From Symbiodinium natans (taxonomy: Eukaryota > Sar > Dinophyceae > Suessiales > Symbiodiniaceae), in assembly GCA_905221605.1 (NCBI GenBank), contig CAJNDS010002587.1, positions 1 to 47,500 of the forward strand: DNA of 47,500 nt, read 5' to 3'. The notes beneath the pieces are model-generated. The model had not been told where the DNA came from and searched no databases. It saw nothing but the letters and a program-made list of their open reading frames with translations. Below are positions 29,501 to 38,194 of this stretch, in pieces (position 1 is the first letter of the stretch; each line of letters begins with the position of its first letter). Position numbers and translations under genes: made by a program.

Positions 29501-32500
29501 CAAACCCCAAACCCCAAACCCTAGCATGACTGATGAGGTCCAATACTCAACCCGACGACTCGGCCTTCGTGTGGCAACTGTATGGGACCTGGGAGGCCTC
29601 CAGCCCGAGAGAAAAGGGGGGGGGGGGGGGGGGGGGGGGGCGGGGGAGTTAGGGTTTAGGGTTTACTAGAGTTTACTGGGGTTTAGGGTTTAGGGCTACT
29701 AGGCTCAGGGTTTAAGGGTTTAGGGTTTAGGTAAGGGGGAGTGCCGGCGTTTTGCCACCTTCTTCGGGCCAGATGGCTTGCATTCCCTTGCCCTGTGCAC
29801 CGATGCACCTCACCACCAAGAAACCCAGTACAACAGCCCCTAAGCTTTGCCTTCTTGTGGTTTAGGCTTCATACCCTTTGATTTGAGCCCAGACAGTGCA
29901 CTAAACCCATGAACCCTAAACTCTAAACCCTGAAGCCTAAAGACCCTTCCAGGGCAAAAAGGTTTTCCGCATGGAGCCTGGTCGGACCTGGCAAGCTCAG
30001 CTTGGCATAGTCCTTTTCGCTGAGCCGCGTCCTCCAAGAACAGCTTGGGTTTTGAGGTGATTCTCCGTGCTTTTATGGGGCCTGGGTCTCAAAAGCAGCT
30101 TTCAACAAATGCTTCAAGCAGCGCTGGATCCACGATGAAGCCGGCATTCATTGGCAAAAACCCTAAACCCTAAACCCTAAACCCTAAACCCTAAACCCTA
30201 AACCCTAAACCCTAAACCCTAAACCCTAAACCCTAAACCCTAAACCCCAATGTCAGTTCCATGTTCCCCTACACGCCCGGAAGCCGGCGCCAAGATGCGG
30301 CCTTGTTCAACAGGCTGCCGGCAATCTGCCTGGACAACCTAAGCCGTAAACTCAAACACGAAGCCCATGTCAAAATGCCCTAAATAACCCTAAACCCTCA
30401 ACCCGAAACCCTGAAACCAAATTCTGACGGACTCGCCGAGCGGGGTCCTTGGCCTCAGGTAGGGCACCTTCTTCCCGTGGTCCTCGGCAACTTGTCTCTT
30501 TTGGGTTTATAGGGGTTAGGGCAAAAGTTGACCCGACTCCCCCGAGCATGGATGGAATCCTGCACATCGAGCCAAGCAGCTATCACCGTCATCATCTGCG
30601 GCAAGATGTAGCCATCTTTGCCATCATCCGAGCATGGATCAAACAGCTTCGTGCCAGCGTCGCTCTGCTTAAGCGCCGGCCTGTGCGCAGAGCGAAGAAA
30701 GGAGAAGACAGGTGCAAAAAATCGAAGGCCTGGGGGAACAACAGGAAAGATGACAAGGAGGGCACTAACCCCTTTTAAGCAGGTCTCCGCCACTTAAAAA
30801 AGAAGGAACCCTAAACCCTAAACCCCAAACCCTAAACCCTAAACCCCAAACCCCAAACCCTAACCCGCCCCAGAAGCCCGAAGCCTTCCATGTGAAACCA
30901 AGTGGCTGCAGCCCCAGGTCTTCGCACTGCCTGGCAGCCGACTCGACGTCGTTTCCCGCAAGGCACACCTTCAAAAGCCGCATGGTGTGGGATGTTCCCC
31001 CTCATACTAACAGCCCTTAATAGTGGTTTAGGGTTTAGGGTTTAGGGTTTAGGGTTTAGGGTTTATATTCCTTAGTGAGGACTGTTGGTATAAGGGAGAA
31101 CATCCCGAGGCTTTGGGGTTTGGGGCTGAGGGTCCCTTGAAAAAGCTCTATGTACGGCAGAGGATCGAGGAGCCCAGCTTCTGTGAAGGGCAAGGCAGTG
31201 TGCGATGCTATCATCTGTCAGGAATGTCGCGATATCCACGGTGCACATCAGAGGATGATCGGGGTTTAGGGTTTGGGTTTTAGGGTTTAGGTTTTTTTCC
31301 CGAGATGAGGCATGTAATCGCCTGAGTTTCGAAGCATCCGAGCATCTAGGCATGCCCTTTGAGGCATCTGACATACATTCCTACATAAGATCCTCTTCAG
31401 CCCCGCAAGGGCAGTAAATGAAAAACACCCTAAACCCTAAACCCTAACCCTAAACCCTAAACCCTAAACCCAGATGTCCCCCAGGCCCTACTTCGGCAAT
31501 TTTCTTCGTTCTTCTGCTGCGGGGGCCAAGGAGCGGGAAGCTTGCCGGAACCGCCGAACTTTTCGATGGAGTTCAGGCCGGAGCCTGCTTTGGAAGTCGC
31601 CCTAAACCCTAAACCCTAAACCCTAAACCCTAAACCCTAAACCCTGAACCCTAAACCCTAAACCCAGGCTTGAGGGAGCTTTGTGGGGTTTAGGGTTCTT
31701 AGGGGCAGGGTTTATAGGATTCAGGGTTTAGGGTGCTCCCACGGCCCACGACCTACACGGGAACACGCAAGCCACGCGAAGAAAGGCCCGAACTTGCGGC
31801 GCAGTGTATACACTTCCATAAATACCCACACCCTTACAAACCCGAAAGCCAACAGCTACAAAGAGCGCTAAACCCTAAACCCTAAACCCTAAACCCTAAA
31901 CCCTAAACCCTAAACCGTGGCTCTACACCAAAAATGCGACGGAACGCGAGCGTGAGCTTCTTCCCGCGTGCCTGGCAGCTCCGCGACTGCTCCTTCTCTC
32001 AACTTTTCTCTGAGGGCGCCTGAATGGGTGGAAATTTAGGGTTTAGGGTTTAGGGTTTAGGGTTTAGGGTTTAGGAACAAACCAGGTTCAGGAACTAGGA
32101 GGCTAAAAAACACACATGTACATAAAAAAGGTAGAATGTAGGGGCATTAATAATTAGAACCAGGGTTCTGGGGGGACGTTTTTTGTATACTTACAAGGGG
32201 ACCAAAAGGGGACATTCTTCGTAAAGATTCCGACCCCTAGAGTATGTGTGCAGCATCAGATTTCTGGGGATGGGGTTGATCCGTGCAGGCGAGGGGGGAG
32301 GCCACAAAAGGAGGGTTTAGGGTTTAGGGTTTAGGGTCTAGGGTTTAGGGTTCACCGGAACTTTCGAAACCTGGTCTCAAATCCTGAGCCCTCAAACTAC
32401 GTACTCAGCCAAGCATCATCCATCGAGCTGGCCCAAGTTGGTTAACCTAGCTGTGGTTGCGGGAGGTGGGTTTAGGATTTAGGGTTTAGGGTTTAGGGTT

Positions 32501-33599
32501 TAGGGTTTAGGGTTAGGGTTTCGGAGGGCTTTGAGATTGAGACCACGGGGGTAGTCAAGAGACCCTCCCTGGAGCTCTGGGCGCCTAATGTTCGCAACAT
32601 TTAGGGTTTTGGGGTTTAGGGTTTAGGGTTTAGGGGGACGCTAACCACCATGCTAGGTACGCAATAAGAATCGCCAGAATGAGAAGTCGAGGTGTCTAGG
32701 TTTGGACTCTAGGACTGCTGATCTAGAATTCGCGCCTGCTTTCAATCGAAAATGTCGGCTTGGGGGCCCTTGGTACATATATATATATATATATACGTAC
32801 TTGTACATAACATTATTTAGATACACATGTATTTTAAGCCAGTGCATATGTATGTTGTTAGGCATGCTAAATGTCAGAGTTGGGCGTTGGGTAGGAAACC
32901 TCCAAGCCTGAAGACACCATCGAGAGCAACATTTAAAGGGGTCTAAGGAGGGACCCCTTGAAGAGACCGTATACACCTTGTATAGTCCCTATATACCTAA
33001 GCAGGCCCTAAATGACCCCTAAGGTCCCTTACAAGGGTCCTTGAACCCTAAACCCTCAACCCTAAGCCCTATAAACCCTAAACGGCCCTAAACCCTAAAC
33101 CTGAACTCTCCGCCCTTTGAAACATGCTGGCCCCTTGCCAGGTGGCTCCTCGAGGGAGCCCGCTGGCAGCAGGAAGTCGCGCAGTCCACCTTAGTTGCTG
33201 AGTTCGGGTTTAGGGTTTAGGGTTTAGGGTTTAGGGTTCAGGGTTTAGGGTTTAAGGCCCCAACAAAGTGCACACTTTGAGTTCTATAGGGGGCTTATAG
33301 TATCCCAAAGAGTGTAAAGTGTACTCATTCAGCTGCTAAGCCACCAGTGGAGATGCGCAGCAGCACATCATCTGCACCCTCGGAGGTCAGAAAAAAGCCA
33401 TGAGTTTAGAACCTATAGGATGGGCGTCCCTGTCTGAGTCCTTTTAACTCTCGCATTGCGAGACTCTGGTTTAGGGCTTCGGAAGTTTAAGGTTATCAGA
33501 AAGCTGCGCAAGCACATGAGAGCCCAATTTCATGACCACCGAGTCACGCACACCTCTTTCAGAACCTTGGTATGCACCGCTCCATTCGCCGCGGGTGAC
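26565..33599 (-). CDS. Unidentified minus-strand gene(s), about 25 short exons ending in a stop
   Basis: Well-supported exons include 33599-33495 (VTRGEWSGAYQGSERG), 33378 on (GADDVLLRISTGGLA), 33189-33101 (GLRDFLLPAGSLEEPP, donor CAG|GTTTAGGG), 32584-32527, 32002-31916 (29 codons, donor ACG|GTTTAGG), 31792-31753, 31584-31490, 31367-31298, 31257-31133 (CTVDIATFLTDDSIAHCLAL), 30983-30869, 30670-30530 (KDGYILPQMMTVIAAWLDV), 30489-30430, 30329-30275, 30160-30085, 30046-29950, 29808-29730, 29598-29541, 29160-29074, 28868-28810, 28675-28588, 28106-28018, 27766-27703, 27628-27549 (IDFIVAESALGLAGSSWAM), 27216-27112 and 26627-26565 (EFEHVLNQDLGDWR, then TAG). The AGSSWAM exon recalls O-fucosyltransferase-type proteins, but weakly. 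It may be more than one gene. Confidence 0.5.
26650..27060. other. AT-richer stretch without clear exon
   Basis: It contains a GAAA-rich run (26795-26840). There are open frames but no splice-supported exon. It lies between minus exons 27216-27112 and 26627-26565, so it is probably an intron. Confidence 0.4.
27497..27541 (+). repeat. Variant array CCGTAAA
   Basis: There are six perfect units in which the third base of CCCTAAA has become G, immediately after normal units. It is another homogenised variant block. Confidence 0.9.
27889..28010. mobile_element. MITE-like element with perfect 16-base inverted ends
   Basis: ACAGGGTGGGGCCCCC at 27889-27904 is the exact inverse of 27995-28010. The centre is AT-rich with three imperfect GTTATAAG repeats. 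It directly follows exon 28106-28018 in the minus sense (GTGCGTG donor), so it is intronic. Confidence 0.9.
28309..28437. mobile_element. Family B element with a telomere array inside its left arm
   Basis: The arm begins GGGATGTTCCCCCTAA like other copies. Where others read TACTAACAGTCC, it continues as five CCCTAAA units and then resumes CACAGTCCTCAATACGG. The right half (CCCTATTTTAGGACTGTTAG) is normal. The array lies within the element, starting at its own CCCCCTAA. Confidence 0.85.
29617..29646 (+). repeat. Long poly-G run
   Basis: There are about 25 G, one C, then five more G, next to a TTTAGGG array. It is likely to be unstable and a possible sequencing-error site. Confidence 0.9.
30158..30246 (+). 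repeat. CCCTAAA array
   Basis: There are twelve perfect units between minus-strand exons 30329-30275 and 30160-30085, so it is probably intronic. Confidence 0.95.
30988..31106. mobile_element. Family B element with a TTTAGGG array in its centre
   Basis: The outer parts are typical: GGGATGTTCCCCCTCATACT, AACAGCCCTTAATAG and, on the right, GAGGACTGTTGGTATAAGGG with AACATCCC. The centre, which in other copies is AATAGGGATTATAGTAC, has become AATAGTGG followed by six TTTAGGG units and TTTATATTCC. The array grew from the element's own TAGGG-like centre. Confidence 0.85.
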
Positions 33600-33724
33600 C
33601 TGGGCCATCAACAAAAAAAAACGTGCAAAGCAAGGACGGGAACAGTGCAAAGCTTGAGGAAGCGCATGGCTTTACCTTCTAGGAACACAAAGCCTACGTT
33701 TAGGGTTCAGGGTTTAGGGGTTTA

Positions 33725-33790
33725 GGGAGGGGTTTAGGGTTTAGGGGTTTAGGGGTTTAGGGGTTTAGGGGTTTAGGGGTTTAGGGTTCA
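33725..33790 (+). repeat. Variant array TTTAGGGG
   Basis: There are seven eight-base units. It is the reverse-orientation counterpart of the CCCCTAAA block at 24,118-24,200. Confidence 0.9.
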
Positions 33791-33852
33791 GGGTTGCAAG
33801 CCAATCGGCCCAGTAGGGCCTCGATGGGCCTCGTGAAGATGACTATGTCTTG

Positions 33853-33965
33853 GCTCAAGCCATGGAGTTACTAGAACATTGTTGGGATAATATTTCAACT
33901 TAATTATGGGGTTTAAGTACCCTTAAAAATGTAAAATTGTACCCAACTATGATAAAGGTTCAGAG
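33853..33965. mobile_element. Family F element, copy of NADAR intron 7
   Basis: It holds GGGTTTAAGTACCCTTAAA, then ATGTAAAATTGTACCCAACT and ATGATAAAGG. Intron 7 of the NADAR gene (38852-38949) has the same blocks in the same order and orientation: GGGTTTAGGTACCCTTAAAC, ATGTAAAATGTTACCCAACT, ATGACAAAGG. Confidence 0.85.
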
Positions 33966-34180
33966 GCCCTACTGCACACATTTGGCCCGCCCAAGTCGCG
34001 GCAGCTTTGTTTACAAACCCTTCTTGCGCGGCATTCTGAGCGCGCAAGCCTGGTCGCGCAAGCCTTGTCTCAAAAGAAGGCTATTGTTGCAAACCCTCTG
34101 TCGCGCCGTGAGCGCCGGGCGCCTGTTACAAGGCCGAACCCTTTCTGGTGGCGGACATTTTAAGAGGCTGGAGCTCTGAA
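33965..34180 (+). other. GC-rich open stretch after a family F element
   Basis: The plus-strand frame is open from the element edge to a TGA at 34,179 (FVYKPFLRGILSAQAW and on). The minus strand is also open. No start or splice site was settled, so it may be a last exon or chance. Confidence 0.3.
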
Positions 34181-34228
34181 AGCCCTTGAAGCCCTTCAAC
34201 CCTGACCCCTTTTCAGCGGTTCTTGGCA

Positions 34229-34317
34229 GGGAAGAAGGGAATGACGTACGCTATATCATCCCTAAAAGGGCATATATATATATATATATAGGGCCCTAAT
34301 TCCCGCATTCCCTGCTC
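34229..34317. mobile_element. Family J inverted-repeat element
   Basis: AGGGAAGAAGGGAATGACG and ATTCCCGCATTCCCT are inverted around GGGCATATATAT. It is a second copy of the element at 1597-1672. Confidence 0.7.
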
Positions 34318-34470
34318 AGAATCACGGGGACTCACCTTTCAACCCCTAGACCCTGGACCCTAAACCCTAAACCCTCCCGTGCGGCCGGGAGTCTCGGTTG
34401 CTCCGGCGCCTTGGCCTTTCAGCTCCGCCAGCCGCGGAACATGCAGTCCCGGCCACATGCACCTCAAGTC

Positions 34471-34546
34471 TAGGGTTTAGGGTTTAGGGTTTAGGGTTTA
34501 GGGTTTAGGGTTTAGGGTTTAGGGTTTAGGGTTTAGGGTTTAGGGT

Positions 34547-34578
<32 letters not shown>

Positions 34579-34605
34579 GGTTTAGGGCTTAGGGCTTAGG
34601 GTTGA
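34471..34605 (+). repeat. TTTAGGG array passing into GGGTTGA units
   Basis: Ten normal units are followed by five perfect GGGTTGA units, then CTTAGGG. It is a further variant block with one substitution fixed across neighbouring units. Confidence 0.9.
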
Positions 34606-34769
34606 TTTTGGGGGCCCTATTAAAACTTGAATGTTTATTTCTTTATAAGGATTAGAAAGGGATTTTTGTGAGGGTAACAAGCAAAATATTCAAACCTACC
34701 CCTGCTCATGGGTGGGAACTGGTCTCTAGAGGGCTTAGGGTTTTAGGGCGTAGGGCGTCTAAGGGCACT

Positions 34770-36377
34770 TTGATGATGGAGTTCAGGACTTGCGGGGTTT
34801 GTACTGGGTTTGAGGTTATGGGTTTTAGCTTTTTTTTGTCTTTGCCACGTGCTTTAGCCGACAGTCGCCATGCAGGGCACTACATGGTACACGCGGAGGA
34901 AGAACTGCCTTTAAAGAGTAGCCGAAGGCAAAAACCCAACTGTAAAAATACCCAACGCAAGCACATCCAAGCAGCTCAGAGGCTTTGTGTGCTTTGTGTA
35001 GAGCAGCTCTCTCTCTCTCTCTCTCACGGGCTTGCGCCGTGGCTTAGAAGCTTACCCGTTATAGGGTTTAGGGCAGCTCGAAGCCCGCGGAATCTCGAGA
35101 GTTGAGGAAGGGGCCTGTAGGGTGAAGGTTCCGCCAGGTGTAGGGCAAGGCGACTGGAGATGAGAAACAGGTGGCCCTAAATCCTAAACCCCAGACCCTT
35201 TTTGCATCCAGGTCTCTTGCAGCCAGCCGGGTGACCCCAGCCCCCCCCCTCTCCCTAAACCCAAAAAGACCCCAAGAACTGCAAGGGGCCCAAGAAAAGG
35301 ACCCCTACACCCTAAACCCTCTAAACCCTTAATCCTACACCCTAAACCCTCTAAACCCTCTAAACCCTCTAAACCCTCTAAACCCTCTAAACCCTCTAAA
35401 CCCTCTAAACCCTCTAAACCCTCTAAACCCTCTAAACCCTCTAAACCCTCTAAACCCTCTAAACCCGAAACCCTAAACCCTAAACCCTAAACCCTAAACC
35501 CTAAACCCTAAACCCTAAACCCTACCCCAGCACTGCAAGGGGCCCAACTCCAGGGGATGAGCCGGGCTTGGGGAGGGTTTAGGGTTTAGGGTTTAGGGTT
35601 TAGGGTTTAGGGTTTAGGGTTTAGGGTTTAGGGTTTCGGGTTTAGGGTTTAGGGTTTAGGGTTCAGGGTTCAGGGTTCAAGCTGATACTGATATTGATGT
35701 TTGTACTATACTTGTGTTCTATTTTCCTTTGCATTGTAGTTTATGTTGTTCTGTTTACTTCCAAGTGTCTATGTGTGTAGGTTTTTGATCATTTTATTCC
35801 GCGTTTTTTGTACTTGCGCTCTTTATACTTGCATGTGCGTACGCATGTAGTCGACATTCCTAGACTTTAGGGTTTAGGGTTTAGACTTTAGACACAAAGT
35901 GCAATCCGACATGCCTGCCAGCAAAGACTTGCCTTCAGCCTGTATAGGCTTTCACCACTATTCTAGTTGCTGTGCACCCTGGTCCAGAAAAACGCTCACC
36001 CCTCAATCCAAAAAGTGAAAAGGGATACTTCAACTATGGTAGGATTATGTATACCTCAGCTACTAAGCTATGCTAGCCGCAAGCCGACATCAGCCAGAGG
36101 GCTACACGGAAGGTGCTGTCCACAGGTTGCCGGACATGGATGCCACAAGAGCCAGTAAGCTGCAGCAAAATAGGGTTTAGGGTTTAGGGTGCAGGGTTTA
36201 AGGTTTAGGGGCAGCACGCAGCATGCTGCGTCAGGGCGGGGAGAAAGTCTTAGGAAACATCAAAGACGCAAAGAGAGAACGCAGGAAAACAGCAGGGAGC
36301 TTCAAGAACCCAATAAACAACCCGATAACTATGAGATCCAGCCCCTTGGTCTGCAAGACGAAATCCTGGTGGCGTGA
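34770..36377 (+). CDS. Unidentified plus-strand gene, 3' exons to a stop
   Basis: A plus-strand exon at 34858-34990 follows a pyrimidine-rich acceptor (TTTGCCACGTGCTTTAG) and reads DSRHAGHYMVHAEEELPLKS. A short exon near 35970-36010 reads LLCTLVQKNAHPSI. After an element with TACCTCAGCTACTAAGC, an exon at 36080-36155 reads RHQPEGYTEGAVHRLPDMDA. The last exon, 36225-36377, is charged and helical (RKHQRRKERTQENSREL) and ends GLQDEILVA before TGA. Telomere arrays and a CTCTAAACC array fill 35.2-35.7 kb. No family was recognised and the start is unknown. Confidence 0.4.
35333..35465 (+). repeat. Variant array CTCTAAACC
   Basis: A nine-base unit (CCCTCTAAA) is repeated about 14 times with almost no variation, followed at once by normal CCCTAAA units (35466-35523). 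The unit is a telomere unit with two added bases, amplified as a block. Confidence 0.95.
35575..35680 (+). repeat. TTTAGGG array
   Basis: There are about 13 units, the last ones TTCAGGG. With the CCCTAAA array at 35466-35523 it forms a large inverted pair around a 50-base island. Confidence 0.95.
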
Positions 36378-36502
36378 CACTCCGGCCGATTCATGAGTAG
36401 CCCACCATCCTTGAAGCCTACGTCTCGCTCCAACCATCCGAGCACAGACACAAGTGATGAGAAGGCGCCGGGTGCATCCCTGCACGACTCACCTACGAAC
36501 TG

Positions 36503-36633
36503 CTTAAGAACCCCCCCCCCCCCCCAAAAAAAAAAAAAAAACATACATACATATCCTCCCTTATAAGGGACATATGGGGATTATATCTCTTGTTTGTTTT
36601 TTTTTTTTGGGGGGGGTTCTTAAGCAAACAGTA
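36503..36633. mobile_element. Family G element with long homopolymers
   Basis: CTGCTTAAGAACCC, a run of C, 17 A, a CCCTTATAAGGGACATATG core, 12 T, a G-run and GGTTCTTAAGCAAACAG: near-perfect inverted ends. Confidence 0.85.
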
Positions 36634-36779
36634 GACTTGGGCCGAATACTTCTGGGCCCATCTGCTTCAGTCGGCACCCACCCGATTCTTGCCAAGATCA
36701 TTCGGTTGTCGTGGGTATCACTGAACCCTAAACCCTAAACCCTAGACCCTAAACCCTTTCTTGGTATCACTGAATGAAG

Positions 36780-37030
36780 TTGTAGACTCTCTCGTTGATG
36801 GGGCTGTCCCTCCTGTGCTCGGTTTTGGGAAACGGGCATTTCCCAAAATAGGGGTACGCCTTGTATACCCCAAACAGAAAAAAACCTAAAGAGACCCCCA
36901 ATACGGGTAGCCCTATTTTCGGAAACCCTGAAATGAAGACTGGGAGGGCGTCCTCCTCCCGCCACTGCTTCAACCTCGGCGTGGCAGGATGTATATAGGG
37001 TGGAGCTAGCAGGCCGAGGGCATGCAAACT
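36780..37030 (-). CDS. Small minus-strand gene fragment with one intron
   Basis: The minus strand reads MHALGLLAPPYIHPATPRLK then QWREEDALPVFIS up to 36,915. A family H element (36828-36915) follows with a GT donor (CAGG|GTTTCC) and a CCGAG|C acceptor. The GT-AG join gives an open Ser/Thr-rich continuation that runs into a telomere donor (GG|GTTTAGG). Another frame would end NERVYNFIQ at a TGA. The frame choice is unresolved and no family was recognised. Confidence 0.35.
36828..36915. mobile_element. Family H inverted-repeat element
   Basis: CGGTTTTGGGAAACGGGCAT and CCCAAAATAGGGGTAC lie on one side; TAGCCCTATTTTCGGAAACC lies on the other. The AAAATAGGG / CCCTATTTT arms are shared with 1386-1440. 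Confidence 0.75.
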
Positions 37031-37279
37031 GCCCAGGAGCCATCATTATGTAACTCAGCACCTACTGTGAAAAGACATAGAGACATAATGAGGATGGGAA
37101 CAAGCAAGGAGAGGGAACGGGCTCTTGGACCGAAAAACATTTGTCCCGTTCAATTTGAGGCGACATGCCGCAAAAGATAATAAGCCTGGCACGTTTCTTG
37201 ACAATCGGGAGCAAGAGCCCGAAAGGAACGAATCCGCAAGGTGGTCCCAACAAAGCAACCCAAAACACCAAACACATTC

Positions 37280-37343
37280 GGGTTTAGGGTTTAGGGTTTA
37301 GGGGTTAGGGTTTAGGGTTTAGGGTTTCGGGTTTAGGGTTTAA
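37280..37343 (+). repeat. Last TTTAGGG array of the telomere-rich field
   Basis: There are eight units, two with a base change. To its right no array of three or more units occurs in the rest of the window. Confidence 0.95.
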
Positions 37344-38190
37344 ACCAGCCGATCTGGGTAGCTTGAGCCGCGCAAGATAACACATAGACTACCACGAAAC
37401 GTCGTGGGGTTCGAATACAAGCAGGGCATTGCACATTGCGCGTGCACACATTTGCAGGTGGGGCAATGGCACATCGAGCCGTCGCAGGAAATCGAGCCGC
37501 AGCATTGCGTGATTGATCCGTAGACGGTCCTGAACACCATTCATGGCACTGCTGTCACCTGCTGAGCACGGCTATGTGCCTCTCTTGAAACATATATGCA
37601 GCCAGCAAAGGAACCCTGCCCCATTGCTTTCCGGCTCGTACGAATCATGCCGTGCGATCCTGTTGATAAAGGAATGCCGCCTGCCCAACCTGCGACTGTG
37701 CACATCTACAAAGAAGGCGGAAGTCCTCCACGTTGGAGACGCCCTGCGAAGCAAAACTGTTGAGGCGAACCGAGTTTAAGACTCCCAAGCTCTTGCTGCA
37801 TTGATCCGGTTTATTGGGGTTGGCAGGGCCTTCTGCTCCACGTCTCTCAGCGTGTCCATCAAGCGTGTCTCAACCTCCATGCTGCATTCTTGTTGCACAA
37901 AAGTAACAGGTCACAGCCGCACCTATAACTAATGACACATCTTTCTAAGCATCCTGTGCTGACAGGCCTGCCCTTCCATATCGCGACGCTCGTTGAAGTT
38001 CTGAGCAACATAAGGACCTCAAGCGCACAGTGGTGCACATGGCTTGAGCATGCTTTAGCGGTGATGGCAACAATTTCTCTGGCCACTAGCGTCTCTTTTG
38101 TGCCAATGGAAGGCGGTGGGTGGCGTGCGCTGCATCACGGTGTTCCGTTGGTGTCACTATTTCTGACCATCAGTGTCTGCAAACGCACGG
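37344..38190. other. Intergenic stretch downstream of the NADAR gene
   Basis: This is mixed-composition DNA with open frames of up to 88 codons on both strands but no splice-supported chain or domain. It probably contains the 3' flank of the NADAR gene (stop at 38,195). Confidence 0.5.
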
Positions 38191-38194
38191 ACCT

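Larger units (their letters stand above)
181..37343. repeat. Field of interstitial telomere-type repeats (TTTAGGG / CCCTAAA)
   Basis: More than fifty separate arrays of the 7-base unit lie here, in both orientations, from two to over twenty units long. They are separated by 50-500 base islands. Most islands read as exons or as inverted-repeat elements, so this is not simply a chromosome end. The arrays stop abruptly near 37,343 and are absent from the NADAR gene at 38.2-42.0 kb; only single degenerate units reappear near 44.4-44.6 kb. TTTAGGG is the telomere unit reported for dinoflagellates and plants. That most arrays are intronic is an inference from flanking exons, not from transcripts. 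Confidence 0.9.

Noticed and set aside
33600-33667. Start exon with a signal-like peptide (MRFLKLCTVPVLALH) before exon 33599-33495
   Set aside because: It would need an intron of 23 bases, shorter than any credible intron here. The upstream part of that gene is left open.
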